This document shows positions 49,287 to 64,000 of a stretch of 64,000 nucleotides of DNA, piece by piece. The stretch's first letter is position 1; each line of letters starts with the position of its first letter. The notes beneath the pieces are model-generated. The model searched no databases. It was not told the DNA's origin and saw nothing but the letters and a program-made list of their open reading frames with translations. A program made the translations under genes and the position numbers. The stretch spans positions 3,574,143-3,638,142 of the forward strand of contig NC_045138.2 of the NCBI RefSeq assembly GCF_008831285.2, written 5' to 3'. Source of the DNA: Nymphaea colorata (lineage: Eukaryota; Streptophyta; Magnoliopsida; Nymphaeales; Nymphaeaceae).

Positions 49287-51038
49287 TTGTAGCATGCAGA
49301 TACACAGTTATGGAGGATGCACCCCACGCCAGTATTGAATTGTTAACCATTTTGAACATGAAAGTCTTAGGTGCAAGAGCTAAACAATTTCAACCAATAT
49401 GCCTAAAGAACGATGGATGGCACTAGATTGAATATGACGAGTCAATGAACTAATCCCTGTCGTACGCAGGAACATCAAATGTTTACAGAGTACTAACCAG
49501 ACTCTCAAGTGAAATGTCTTTCAATCCAGTGTTATGAGAATCAGAATTCGAACATATACAATCAGCATGTCAATAAAAAATATTCAGCTAAATCAGTTGC
49601 GAATTGGAAAAAGAAATATTAAGCTATTTATTTATGTATAGTTACAATAAGAAATTTCAAGATAATTTAAGAAAAAAAAAATCCCCGTTTGCCACAGATT
49701 AATTTGATTCGACAAATTCACCTCCCAGTACCACTACATCCCCCGGATGTCTTCCGGAGTTATGACCTCTCTAGCTACCAATATATAGGCGATTATATTA
49801 AAACGTAGGATACCCATTTTCTTTCTCCAATTAATTCCTCCTCTGACCACATTTTATGCTTTTCTTGGCATTTACTGAATCTGATGAGGCATCCCGTTTT
49901 TGCAAGAAACTTCGTCAAGAAATTGGCGTTCAACCTGAAGGAAGAGTCACATCCAACTAATGTACAGCCCTATATATATATATTCCATTAGTCAACACGC
50001 TCCAGCAAGCTATATATATATATATATATATATATGACATCGTCCCCTCCTGAATAAGTTCCAGTACTTCCTCTCCGCTGCCTTGCTTAATACTCGTAGC
50101 TATTGTCCACCGCGTGTCATGTCAAGACCATCAAATAACTACGCAATGTCGATAAAGTATTTCTTTATTTCCTTGCAGCCTTCAAATTTCTGATGACAGA
50201 CTGTGACTCATTCTCGATCTTTAATCTGTTACTACCAGTGAATTTGAATCACCATTTCTGTTCATTTGAAGGGAAATTTATTTTCAAGAACATGGTACCT
50301 AAACATTAATGTATAGATATCAGTTATTTGATTTCAAGGTATTGTGTCTGTTGATTAATTAAGTCCGACTGTTGAGTTAACAAAAAATTGTTATTTTAAT
50401 TTTTAAGTAAAAAAAAAAAATCACTTGGTTTCAAATATGCCCACTTAGGTTTTTTCTTCCAAAAAAGTCATAGCATTAATGGAAACCATTCATGTACTTA
50501 ATTTTCATATTATCAAAAGAGCCAAGTTAGATATACTTAAAAGCATATATTAATAATATCGTTTCATGTATAGCAGAAGAGGCTAATACAAACTGACTAA
50601 TCAACATCATTTTTTTGTTTATACCAAAGATATTAGTTATAGTCTTTAGTTATCTCATTCAAAATCCATGACAACACAAGGTTTGATTAACGAAATATTA
50701 CTTTTTCGATTAGTGCAAAACTTGCGTGTGTTTTCAGTAATGTCCAGAAGTTGGGATTGCAGTACTTTGGTTTGACTTGCGGCAAAGCTTGCTATATATT
50801 CATTATTTCACAGATCATTTCCCGTACTTTGCATTGGACCTGATTGCAAACAAATTTAACCTCGAATTTCAAAAGGAAAAGTGACAAATTTAAATTGTAT
50901 TTAAGAGTAGGCAGAGTCGTCCCAATTTTTTAGATAGACGCACTTTGAAGATTTAGCATTCATATGGCCCCTTCTTTCTTTCTTCTTATATATTTCATAT
51001 ACAGCTAGCGATGCAAAAGGTTCATAAATCATTAACCT

Positions 51039-51242
51039 GTGTTTGATAGCCTCGGATCTCATATCCTCCACAATGTAAACAAATATTAAATTTTACCACT
51101 ATGTGAAAAAAGAGATTTGAAATCCACAATTTATGGTCAGCGTTTTGAGGTTGGATGGAAGAGGTATGAGCTAAATCTGCTGATTTGAGATTCCCAATAA
51201 CTTCAAATCATCTTTAATCTCAGATCCAATGCTACCAAACAC
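51039..51242. mobile_element. MITE-like element with GTGTTTGATAGC termini
   Basis: The left end is GTGTTTGATAGC. The right end is GCTACCAAACAC, whose reverse complement is GTGTTTGGTAGC; 11 of 12 bases match. The length is 204 bp. The inside contains 'ggatctca', 'gagatttgaaatcc' and 'tctcagatcc' words that also occur at 9.35-10.17 kb and 54.7-54.9 kb, so this is one member of a degraded family. Confidence 0.6.
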
Positions 51243-51726
51243 CCCGCTTGCTTACTGACTTCTACTAATCTAATTCAAGTCCAGACTAAGACCAAGGCCT
51301 TTTTTTCTTGGAAAACTGAATGATGGATTCAATCAACGCGCATAAGATATATCCACGTTTATATATGTACATGATTGGTTCATATCTTTATTGGACTCCA
51401 CTCGGATGTAAACCCGATTCGAATATGGATTCAGTTTTGAAATTACATACCGGATCTGAATCTGGGATTAGGAGTAGGATCCAATACGTCCTCACCGACG
51501 AACTTTTTGTAGGGTTTTAAATGAATGGCCTCCACTTTTACACATACGCTTTCCAACTTTTGGGCGGCAACAGGAACCAGTTCCCAATAATGCTTTCCGT
51601 CAATCCATCTCCTGGTTGAACAAAGGCAATCTTTCTAGAGATGAGATAACAAGACTACTCGATTTTTTGCACATGAAGGCACACAGGTTTTCCATAATCC
51701 CATCACCTCTTTGTTTCTCTCTCTCA

Positions 51727-51763
<37 letters not shown>

Positions 51764-53876
51764 GATGGATCTACTAACTTCATTTCCTTTGAAGGCATAA
51801 ATATTGTGCTGTAAGAAAGCTGAGAGGAGGAATTAACACGACCCAATTAATCTAAAATGGGCCATCCTGCGGGGCCATTAGCTTTAGCTTAATTTTTTTT
51901 ACAGCATGGGGAGTACTGCACCGGAAAACATATACAAACTTTTCCGGCAAGCAGGCGCGCCGGAAATTGCTTCCATTGACTGTGAAACTACAGAAAAACT
52001 AAGTTGGCTATTCAGTACATTCTTGAATCCTTCTTAGTTTCTTAAGTTACTGGCTGTTAACGGCCTTGTTCCCGACGGACTGCTCTGGCTGTTATTCTTC
52101 TGTATATCGAACGGCCGGGACTTGGTCAAAAGCTGGCTGTAAATTTGCATGGAGGAATATTATAATATGAATGATGGGGAGGAGAACTCACCGGATCAGC
52201 CCCAACAAAAAGTCAAGCCCATTTTATATGGCCACAAGATTCAGCCCATGCGTGTGATTGAATCAAGAGTTCGTTCGTCGTCCAAAATCCAGGAAGGCCA
52301 CAGGCACATGGCCTCATCTCATGCTATGGCGGCTCTGTCTCCTCCTCTTCTTTTAACTGTTATTCTATCAATAACCACCATTTATTTATAATAAGTTCAC
52401 CCATTTAAGGTGAAGATCCCGATTCCACGACGCGCTGTGATCGAGCTTTCTTTGCTTCAATGTCAATCAATATAACCAAATAGCAATTAAATTAAGGGAA
52501 GATGCTCGTGAATAATCCCCGGCCCACATTTTAATTAATTAGCTGCAAACTAATATATGACACCTCTTCCTGCACTTTGAAAAATTTTATAAATATATCG
52601 ATCTTTCGTGATATTCATGATCATATCAACGTCTCAAATCTGTGGGCAATGCTGACCAAGTGCGCCATGTGCTATGGGGCCAGCCGGAAGGCACGTCCAC
52701 CACGGTCCATGTATATATATATATTATAGCTGAAAATATATATCAAGCCAGAGGCTAGCCAGGTACATATATATACACCACTTGATCCTTCTCTAGTTAC
52801 AAATGAACGCAAAACCTAGTTAGGGGCCGGGCCGGGCGCCATATATATATATATGGAGCCTAATTATGCCTCAGTGGTCGAGCAAATATTTCTTTATAGT
52901 TAAACACTACCCTTCGTTCATGTAGGCTTGAAAAAATGGACGTAGATCTCTATCGATCAACTAATAATATTTCTAAGCCGGCCAACGGTTAATTGCAATC
53001 AAAGTTAAGGCCATCTATTTCTAGCTCGTTTACTTTCTAACTAGCTGCGATGGTTCAGTATATATGCGTCAACTCTGGCCAAATGATCTCTTATTTTTCT
53101 GATTAGTTTCCCTTTTCAAATTATGTAGAGCAAACGTAGAGAACGGAACAATGTAAAAGTCACCGAGACATGGCAATTAATTGGACCAAGATATATATAC
53201 CTTCTGTTCTCACAGCACCTCGTTTCATCTTGAAGATTAAGAGCACGCATTCATGCATATTCTGTTCATCGTTCCGGTGCTGGAATGAAACAGAACTGCA
53301 GTTTAATGTGTTCCATCAATATAGATGCAAACTTCAAACACAGATCACATGCAGAATGTGTCATCCGTGTGTGTGTCTTGAATTCATTACTCTCCAGCGT
53401 TCAATATAAGATACGCAATTAATGTTGGAGAACAGACAAGCAAAGTAATTCAAGAAGCAGTGGCGCTGTTCCTCGAGTTGTGCTTGTTACACTGACCAAG
53501 AGCTTCGGACAAAAACAACATCACAAGACGCCCTCTTCTGCCTATCCAGAACAAATAAATCAAACATACTGCAACTAAAGGCTGAGCCCGCTTGTGTATG
53601 GCATATCGAAAGCTCATTCAAGAGACGCAAGAAAACTAGTGAAGGAAGCGTAGCTAGCTACTTTTGCAAAAGCGAGAGAGAGAGAGAGAGAGCTTGGTTA
53701 CTTAATATTGTTTAGTTTTGTAGTGAAAGGGTAACTGTTATTGTTATATTACAGTAGCTTATAATAAGTAACTTTTTGGATATACAGATCAATTGTTAAT
53801 AGAGAAAATAGTTAGTGACCATCAGCCAAGTTGGGATCACCCTTTCAAGATGTGGTTAAAGAAAGATATTAGGATA

Positions 53877-53880
<4 letters not shown>

Positions 53881-53929
<49 letters not shown>
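53881..53929. repeat. (TA)24 microsatellite
   Basis: A perfect TA tract about 1.9 kb upstream of the NAC gene. Confidence 0.95.
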
Positions 53930-53932
<3 letters not shown>

Positions 53933-55719
53933 AGAGACAAGAAGCTGTAGCTGTTGCTTAATTTCATCCACCGATGCTGGTCGATCGACCTACCCTTTTC
54001 CCTTGCATCGAGCGCGTAGGTAGGGCGATCGAGGGAACGGTGCCAATTTAAACTGAAGTCTGTCCATCCAGCACATGCATGTGCACACGCGGGATGGCGA
54101 CCCCAAATTAAAAGACCCCGTTTCAATTTTAATTCATTCAGGTTACAACTCTCGAGAAACTCTGCTCACTGTCTTCGATCCATTTTAAAATGCAACGGGG
54201 AGCCACATTGGATTGCTTAACTCGGACCCAAGTGCCAAGAAGCTGACCTGAGGAAGAGGAACCCGATCGATCGAGTAAAATTCTCAAAATTAAGAAGACC
54301 CTCCTCGATCATGATGCCTGTGAATCGTACTTACCGACGTCTAATATATATATATATATATATATATAAAGAGAGAGAGAGAGAAAGAGAGAGGACACGA
54401 AATTGAAGTGATTGGTTTTGAAAGAGATGGCATGTTTGGCTTCAACATGAAGGTGAAACGACCGACCACCTTTCCTTAGATGACCCCAATTAACCTAACT
54501 GTGACAGCACTCATGAGGCTAATTGTGAGTTGCTTCCTGTTTTCTAAATTAATTAGTTTCCGGTGTTATGCCTACGCAATAATCTTCGTTTACAAGGACC
54601 GTAAATAGTCCACTAGAATGTTAATTGGTTTGGCAAAGAACGGCCGCCATGTACCCATCTTTTGGTTTGCCGTTTTTGTTACCCCATGGCGGATGAGTTA
54701 GAAGCCGTTTAGCTATTTCATACCAATGAATTTGAGATCTTCGGAATTCAAGCTTTTGATTAAATCTTTTGTTTCAGAAATGGAGACTGTACCATGAATT
54801 TGTAGACCTTGTATCTTGAAATTCATAACTTGAGATTTGCGGATTTCATATATGATGGGACTCACATTTAAATAAATTCCTTAAATTTAAGATCCGTACG
54901 TGGCAATCAAACACCTTCTAATGCAATCTTATATTTACATGGTGTAGATCATCTAAGGTGCTCAATGAATCGTTTACTTACTTTTCACTATGAGGGAAGT
55001 GCAAATGAACTAATTAGATGTAATAGTCACTAAGGGGATTGGGCGCAACATCAGGGGGTGAAAGTTAAATAGACAGTTAGTTTGGAACCTTTCGGCATTA
55101 ACCTTCTATATTGTAAAAGAGAAGTCATTGATGTACAAGTTGAAGCATGCGATAAGTGCGACATTTTGAGGTGCTCCCGAAGCAAGTCCTATACTTCATA
55201 AAAACAAGATGTTGGGTGAAACTTTTTTTTGTTTTTTTAGATGGTAGAATGAAATACTCTTGATGGTATAAATTGAAGTTAATAAGCGATGCATACACGA
55301 ACCCCTCTCCGACCAAACCTGATTACATTACATGCACCATAATCAAAATGAAAGGCCGATCACAAACAGCAAGTCACCACTTCAGTTCTATACGTCTCCC
55401 TGTCTTCTTATATCCACTCTCGGATCGAGCCAAATGTGTTCATGTTGAGAAAGCGACCTACCCCTGCTCTCTCTCTCTTTGTGGGAACTCGGTGATGAGA
55501 AGGCGATGGTACGTGTTTCCCCATGGTTTGAATAAAGATGATGCTGCAACTAAACTACCTTTTTCAGGCGCATCGGGATCGTTTCCCGGCTTAAAGAATG
55601 ACCAAGGAAATTCAAAAATCCTCTCTCTTACGCGAATGCCTTAGTTTCTACGTTAGTTACACTGGCAGACCGCCCCAACCGCCGGCGACGTCAACGGTGT
55701 CAACTTTTTGGCGCTCGAG

Positions 55720-55820
55720 ACTTATATAACGCCAAGAGGCCATCCATGCACAGGGTTGTTGTGGGGAGGGATCACAGAGAGGGAGAGCGAGAGCTGAAGA
55801 CTTGTTGAGGTCGCTCGGAA
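55720..55820 (+). promoter_or_regulatory. Core promoter and 5' UTR of the NAC gene
   Basis: A good TATA box (CTTATATAACG, core 55723-55729) stands about 95 bases before the ATG at 55821. That predicts transcription start near 55755 and a leader of about 65 nt without an upstream ATG in a long frame. The start itself is inferred. Confidence 0.6.
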
Positions 55821-57424
55821 ATGGCGTCGGCGGCAGGAGTACCCCCAGGATTCCGATTCCACCCCACGGATGAGGAACTCCTGCATTACTACCTGAAGAA
55901 GAAGGTGTCGTTCCAGAAGTTCGATCTTGAGGTGATAAGGGAGGTGGACTTGAATAAGATGGAGCCTTGGGATTTGCAAGGTAAGTAATTAAAAGCACCA
56001 TTCATGTCGTTTCCTCTCCTTCTCCTTCCACTTAGCTACACAGCAAGGCGTCCAATTCCTTAGCTAAGAGTTTCTGATTGTGAAAATATGTAAGGCCAGC
56101 ACTTCACCTTTGCAGTAATAGTCCTTCAAAATGATGCATGCAGCATGCAGTAATTAGCGGCAGCAATTAATCTAGAATATTGCACAAAAGAAACTTTCTG
56201 CGGTAACAAGTGAATACAATACACATGCACATGCACACTGGAAATTAAAGCAGCCTCCAAGTAAGATCTGTGGCAAATTCTTGACATGAACAAGAGAGAG
56301 AGAGAGAGAGCACCTGCCCGGGTGCACGTTCATGCAACATGTTAACTTAATTGTGCATACCAAATAAGCATAGTGAAATTGGTGAAGTTCTCCAAATAAT
56401 TTCTTGCAGAAGATCGATACCATAATTATCTCACTGGTTTATAGTTTCTTTACTATGAATAGACGCTTATACTTTTCTCCTGAAAAATATGATTTGCTGT
56501 TGGGAGGATAATTTATGAAAATGATAAGCCGTTGATCTGTAAAAAAATTCTTACAAAAAATTAAGGGGAAATTAAAATGCAATTAATATTGTAACGAGAG
56601 GTAGTCTAAGCATTCTAACAAAATATCCAATCAAATTATAAATCATAGCATCCTCGCGCCGAATTAGTACCTTCTGTTACGAATTAAAAGAAATAAAACA
56701 AATTTTCATATGCACACACCCATCATGCATAACTCATTTGTATTGCAAAATCAAATTTGTCGACAATTAGCAACAACTTGTGTGCGAGAGCCAATTCATT
56801 TCTCCCCAAATTAAGATGGCATCGTGTTCCCTTGTACGTGTACCCAATTACAGCATCCCTCCTTTTAGGGGGGCCGGCCTTGGAGAGAGGACCCACCTTC
56901 AAGTGGTTCTTGCGGGAAGAGAGCGCTCGGCCCATGTCATGTGCTTAGCTAGCAAGCTGCCCATGAACAATAATCTTACAGACAAGCCAAATTGGGGCGA
57001 GAAGAGTGGAGCTGCCGCTCAACTTCTGTAATTACCCAGTCCCTGCTAAGAAGTGAAAGGAAATGCATGGTTGTGGTTTTCTTTCGAAAGGAAGACCACA
57101 TTTTACGTAAGCTAAGGATATAATTCAAGCGAAGGTTCATATGCATATGCAGGGACTATATTATGGTCAAAGCAATTTGCAACCATGATTCTCGGAAAGT
57201 AGCATGTGGGTAAGAATAGTGATGGTGAGGACAGGTTTCTTTCGCCGTCAGTAAAGCACCGACGGAAGTACTTGGTTAGAACAAGCATAAGTTTCTTCCT
57301 TTCAGAAAGAACAGCAGTATTTTTTTTTTTGTAGGTTCTTCATGTCATTGTGTTAAGCTCTGAGTTTCGCCGTCATAGGACGAAGCCGCACCTCCTAAAC
57401 TCTAGAAAAGGTGCAAACTCTTTT

Positions 57425-57463
<39 letters not shown>

Positions 57464-59330
57464 AAGAGAGGTTAACCTATGGAACTTCAGATCTTACTAA
57501 TAGTTTCTTAATTTTCAGCAAGATATCAATAATTGGAAATTTTTTTGAAGGTAAGACAGTTGGTGGTTTTGTTTTTGGCTCGTAATCACGTAATATTGGA
57601 TTTTCTTCTTTTGAAATCGTTATTTAGATATCCCAATGTATATATAGAAATTGAGAAGGAAAGAAAGGACAAACTGATGAGCCAGGCATGCATGAGTATA
57701 ACCAGCTTTCCTCCTGCCAATGTTTTTTGTGTTTATGAAATTCAGAGAGGTGCAGAATCGGGTCGACACCGCAGAACGAGTGGTACTTCTTCAGTCATAA
57801 GGACAAGAAATATCCGACTGGGTCGAGGACAAACAGGGCGACCAATGCAGGGTTCTGGAAGGCGACGGGGAGGGACAAGTGCATAAGGAACAGCTACAAG
57901 AAGATAGGGATGAGGAAGACGCTGGTGTTCTACAAAGGTCGAGCGCCCCACGGCCAGAAGACGGACTGGATCATGCATGAGTATCGACTCGAGGAGAACG
58001 ACGACGTTCAAGGAAGCGTACGTCAACTCCCTCTCCCTCTATCTCTTTCTAACTAACTGATTAATTATCTATAAATTGCACATAAAAAGAACTAAAGTTT
58101 TGACGCCCTCCCTCTCTATCTATCTCTGTCTAACTGATTAATTATGTGTAATTGCACTTGAAAATAACTAAAGTTTTATGATTAATCGACGAATGCATGA
58201 TTGAACCTTCAATGTTGCACTCATGATATAAAAAAAAATAGATCAAATTAACATTTTCAAGTTCTAAACGCTATATAGACCACATCGGCTTAAACCACCT
58301 TTACAATTTTAAAGAGTAGCAGACAGAGGGATTTCTTCAGTGTAATCGCACGAGTCTTGAATAGCCAGTGGCTTCGGCGCTCTAACGTGATGCCATGCTT
58401 ATATGTGTGCACGAGCGCAGGGAATATGTGTGTGTTTCTTCAACGAAAGAGGTCCAAGGTGACTGATCTCTTGGCATGAAGCCGAGGGCGCTTAAATATA
58501 ATTAATAAATTTCGAAAGCTGCAGCACTTTGAAAATGTCCAAACATCAAGGCACATCGGTCTTGCCGATGGATCTCATGCATATGCATTCATGCGGATGA
58601 TCAGAGAGCGGGTTCGTCGCTTGTTAATTGTGGTTTCCCATATTGATTGCAGGAAGAAGGGTGGGTTGTCTGCCGAGTGTTTAAGAAGAAGAGCTTCTTC
58701 AAGCTGGGAAACGAAGGCGGCAGCAACGGCATGTGCATGGACCAAGAGGGCAACGGCGGGGATCACTTCGGCGCCGATCAGCTCCACCTCGCAGGGGGGG
58801 GCCACAAAGATCACATGCGCTTCATGACCCAGCCAGGCCACCACCACAACGGCGCCGTCGACCACCAACCGGGCTTCGACCACGCCGGCGGCCTCCAGTA
58901 CGCCGGTGCACCTGCTGCTCATATCAATAACCCCCTGAACATGCCGCCCCCAGAAGCGCACCAGCTGCACGGCCAGAAGCTCCTCGGCTACAACTTCTGC
59001 GGCAGCGCCGCCCCTCCCGCCACTTCTCTCCTTGCTGCTAAGCAGTTTCTGGCCTGCAACCAGAGGGCGCATGTCGGCTACCAACAGTGTGAAGGAGGAG
59101 GGATGGAGGCCGCCACGAGCGCGGGGGGAGGTGCCCAACTCGTGGAAATGAGAGATCATGAGAATTTGAACGACTGGGCTCATGTGCTTGATAAATTTGT
59201 CGGTGGTGGGCAGATAAACCAGGAAGAGGACGCTTCCAGGGTCAGGTTTGGAGATGCCAACTCTACTTCCACACACCAAATGAATCCTCTCTCCTTGAGA
59301 GAGATGGATTTATGGACATATGGGAAGTAA
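55821..59330 (+). CDS. BRN2: NAC transcription factor, BEARSKIN (BRN1/BRN2) class, complete
   Basis: Three exons, 55821-55980, 57746-58017 and 58653-59330, give 369 aa with GT-AG junctions (CAAG|gtaag, AGC|gtacg). The NAC domain fills residues ~7-165: [20 protein letters not shown] (subdomain A), [17 protein letters not shown] (B), [18 protein letters not shown] and [15 protein letters not shown] (C), [20 protein letters not shown] and [11 protein letters not shown] (D), and [13 protein letters not shown] (E). The [14 protein letters not shown] string is typical of BEARSKIN. In Arabidopsis, BRN1/2 act with SOMBRERO in root-cap maturation and cell release; that role is inferred here. The C-terminal half is His/Gly/Asn-rich and ends MDLWTYGK, a probable activation region. 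The exon arrangement (splits after DLQ and before EEGW) is standard for NAC genes. It faces LHCB5 tail to tail. Confidence 0.94.
57428..57457. repeat. (GA)15 microsatellite in NAC intron 1
   Basis: A GA tract about 290 bases upstream of NAC exon 2. Confidence 0.95.
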
Positions 59331-59883
59331 GAGAGATAAGGAATGAATGAATGATGGTGTTCGATCCATCCGCTCGTATTGGATTTGGGCGAGACTGGGA
59401 ATTCAAGAAGGCTCTTCTCTTTCTCTCCCTATATATATATATATATATATTGTGTGTGTGGAGAAGTTGTGTTTGTGTGCATGTTAGGTTAATTAATTTC
59501 TACAATGTGTTTCCACCAAGTATGTGATTAATGTGCAGGGCAAGCACATGGCGTGCCCATGGTTGTTCATCAGCATGTGCATGTATCCTTCATGTGTGTC
59601 CCTGCATGATAAGTTGTTTGCGTGCTTAATCTGATCGATATTAATTGTTCAAGATTTTTTATGACTTCATTTATCTATGTATTTTGCCATCTCATGGCTT
59701 CGTGTCCTTTACAACTAGACATTCAAACTGATTATAAAAGATAATGTATCCAGAAGTTGTGGATAAGTTTTATCAAATGGTGGCTGCCGGTTAATTTTGC
59801 CGGAAGTGGATGGATTGAGAGAAGGGGATCAACTTTGTGAAATAGCACCTTGTAAGGCAAAGTGGGTTATATACTAAAGCGGG

Positions 59884-59887
<4 letters not shown>

Positions 59888-59939
<52 letters not shown>
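59888..59939. repeat. (TA)26 microsatellite
   Basis: A perfect TA tract between the two convergent genes. Confidence 0.95.
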
Positions 59940-59941
<2 letters not shown>

Positions 59942-60849
59942 GCGCCAACGCTCAATACCATCTTTCTCATCCCAGATCCAGAAAATCAGTAGCATCATGT
60001 TATTAGTTCATCTTCTCGTTCCCTATGTCTGGCATATTATAGGAGCAATATTATACATAGTCTCAAATTACGGTATTTTTTCTTCTCTTATTTTTAGATC
60101 TTTTTAATGAGATCATGGCTATTCGATCGCTAGATTGCTCATCCGCATAAATGGGGGAACCTGCACGCTACAGCCAGGTCAGTTGATATTAATGCCTTTG
60201 TTCTTTTCTTAATCTTCGATCATTTCCTCACTACGCAATGTGTATGCTATCCACGCTCTTTAACACTTACCTGTCTCTAACCATTGCGTTGTTCTCAAAT
60301 AAATTGCTACCGTGGGAATCTCAACTACCACTTCCCGTCTTCAAGGCCGATATTTTGAAAATCTTACTTTGAAACGAAAATTGATCCTGAAAAGCTTATA
60401 CAAGGTGTGGCAACATTTAGAAAAAGAAAAGTCCTAACATTCGATCGGAAAGCTATGAAATGCGGCTTGCTGAAACCTAGAGTCAAGCAGACAATTAAAA
60501 GAGAAAGTTCACTTAGGATTGGTCCTTCATCATTTTGACCAGGGCAGATCCAAATTCTCTCTTCCTCTAACATGTCATTGATAACAGAGCGCAGCAGAGA
60601 TTTTACTAAGATTGTTGGTACAAATCTCAGTTTTTCTCTTCGTTTCTTAAACTCAGTCTTGAACATGATTTTCTTCACAAGTTACGCTCATGTATGTATG
60701 CATTCAAGTTCGTAGAAGAACCTGCGCTCATGATTTTGAAGCTTGAATTGGTTCCTTATTGGTGTAGGCTAGGCTTTCCACTGCTATCGCGGAACCGGTA
60801 GATCTTGGCCGGAATCTCCTCAGTATGAACGCCATAAGCCGATATTCGT

Positions 60850-60985
60850 TCATCGAGGACACCTCTCAAATTTAGCAACCGACACATAGTTTTTAAGAGG
60901 CTTGGTGAGCATGTCGTTTACATGCTCTCCCAAAAATATTACTACTTCCTCACGGGCAAAGTTGTAACCGATTTCAACGTTATTA
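60850..60985 (-). pseudogene. Ty1/Copia-type polyprotein fragment (end of RNase H region)
   Basis: The minus strand reads NVEIGYNFAREEVV, then HVNDMLTKPLKNYVSVAKF and a stop. This resembles the conserved Copia end with pattern (I)E-I-x-Y-H-F-x-R ... D-M-F-T-K-P-L ... K-F. The usual D-Y-H of the first motif is altered, and nothing upstream or downstream is in frame, so it is a dead remnant. The call rests on about 45 residues. Confidence 0.45.
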
Positions 60986-61229
60986 ATTGCAGGGCAATCT
61001 TGAAAAGCGGGATTTGCCGCTAGATATCTCTTCTAAAGTACCATCGCTTAGCTTAATAGATCGTAACAGAAGGCAAAAGGCAAAGTAATGAAAATTAAGG
61101 AAAGAAGAATGATCTATTTACTTAAGCAGATGGCGTCGTCTCTTCAACAAGGAGCACGTTCGGATTCAACACCTCAACGAAAAAAAAAAGAAAATAAAAA
61201 AAGAAAAGAAAATAACACATATCACAGAT

Positions 61230-63547
<2,318 letters not shown>

Positions 63548-64000
63548 GGCCAAGCGGGGAGGGTGCTCTCTGCGGCGGCTTCTAGTCGGGGAAAGGCGGA
63601 AACAGGGGAAGCCGGGAGTGCCGGAGGCGTGGTCAGGGGGTCTATAAAGAGGGTAGCCATGGCTGAGAGTGCGACAAGTCGGATTGGATTTTGGATGAGC
63701 GGCAGTGGAGATGGGTTAGCGGGTGTAATCTGAAGGAGGGTTGTGATAGGCCCGCTGTCGATGGCGTGGCAGATAGATTCTCCGATGTGGGCAACCCTTG
63801 GCCTCTTGATTCTGCTCATCATGGATAGATGGGCCTTCACATTCCCTGCTCCTCTTCTCTCTCTCCGTCGTTTATTTCCCTTCACTTGGTTTTTAATGTT
63901 GGGATTTTCAAAAGGCACAAGTTTTCTGTTGCCAAATTTCCAGAATAGTTCTTATGGCTACTGACGACTTTCCTCTCTCTCTCTCTCTCTCTCTCTTTCT
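63548..64000 (-). promoter_or_regulatory. LHCB5 promoter region
   Basis: On the gene strand there is a CCAAT box (AAATCCAATCC, about 63685) and a TATA-like TTTATAGA at 63641-63649, about 95 bases before the ATG. Both are common in Lhc promoters, but assignment is by position only. The window ends in a (CT)n tract at 63972-63996. No further gene is visible. Confidence 0.4.

Larger units (their letters stand above)
45501..55700. other. Gene-free repeat-rich spacer between CAND1 and the NAC gene
   Basis: About 10 kb without a gene I can support. It holds family A and family B repeat copies, a SINE with an A-tail, a small inverted-repeat element at 51.0 kb, many TA tracts and scattered short frames. 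A small frame at 52149-52391 (80 codons, hydrophobic C-terminus) has no recognised similarity. The last 100-200 bases belong to the NAC promoter. Confidence 0.7.
59331..61229. other. Spacer between convergent NAC and LHCB5 genes
   Basis: It contains the 3' UTRs of both genes, a long TA tract at 59888-59939 and a degraded Copia-like fragment at 60850-60985. A 104-codon minus frame at 60364-60678 has no similarity I recognise and may belong to the same decayed element. Confidence 0.6.

Overview
The window is nuclear DNA of a flowering plant. The evidence is spliced genes with GT-AG introns, plant-only families (NAC, subgroup IIId bHLH, DCD), a photosystem II antenna gene with a plastid transit peptide, and long AT-rich spacers full of degraded small transposons and (TA)n, (GA)n and (CT)n tracts. 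I cannot resolve the species. Six protein genes are supported; five are complete and one runs off the left edge.

Layout: (1) 263-2322, minus: first three coding exons of an SPF30/SMNDC1-type splicing factor, with its Tudor part left of the window. (2) 2.65-14 kb: gene-free spacer with several small repeat families. (3) 15266-17035, plus: intronless MYC-like bHLH factor of subgroup IIId (JAM/bHLH13 type). (4) 19227-21363, minus: five-exon DCD-domain protein of 258 aa. (5) 23910-44318, minus: CAND1, rebuilt here as 28 coding exons and 1221 aa. It has two GC-AG introns, a transposon-like insertion of about 0.96 kb in intron 10 and a degenerate internal duplication in intron 3. (6) 45.5-55.7 kb: gene-free repeat-rich spacer. 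(7) 55821-59330, plus: three-exon NAC factor of the BEARSKIN class, 369 aa. (8) 61230-63547, minus: six-exon LHCB5 (CP26), 285 aa, convergent with the NAC gene.

The genes do not form an operon-like unit. From memory, two pairs match neighbours in Arabidopsis: SPF30 with CAND1 (At2g02570/At2g02560) and BRN2 with LHCB5 (At4g10350/At4g10340). The window may therefore join two old gene neighbourhoods. The functions are housekeeping (splicing, cullin-ligase cycling, light harvesting) plus regulatory (jasmonate-type bHLH, stress-type DCD, root-cap-type NAC).

I found no clearly new biological system. The most useful observations are the full CAND1 model with its GC-AG introns, the two conserved gene pairs, the (CT)n tracts lying directly on 5' splice sites in SPF30 and LHCB5, and several small transposon families defined from copies inside the window.
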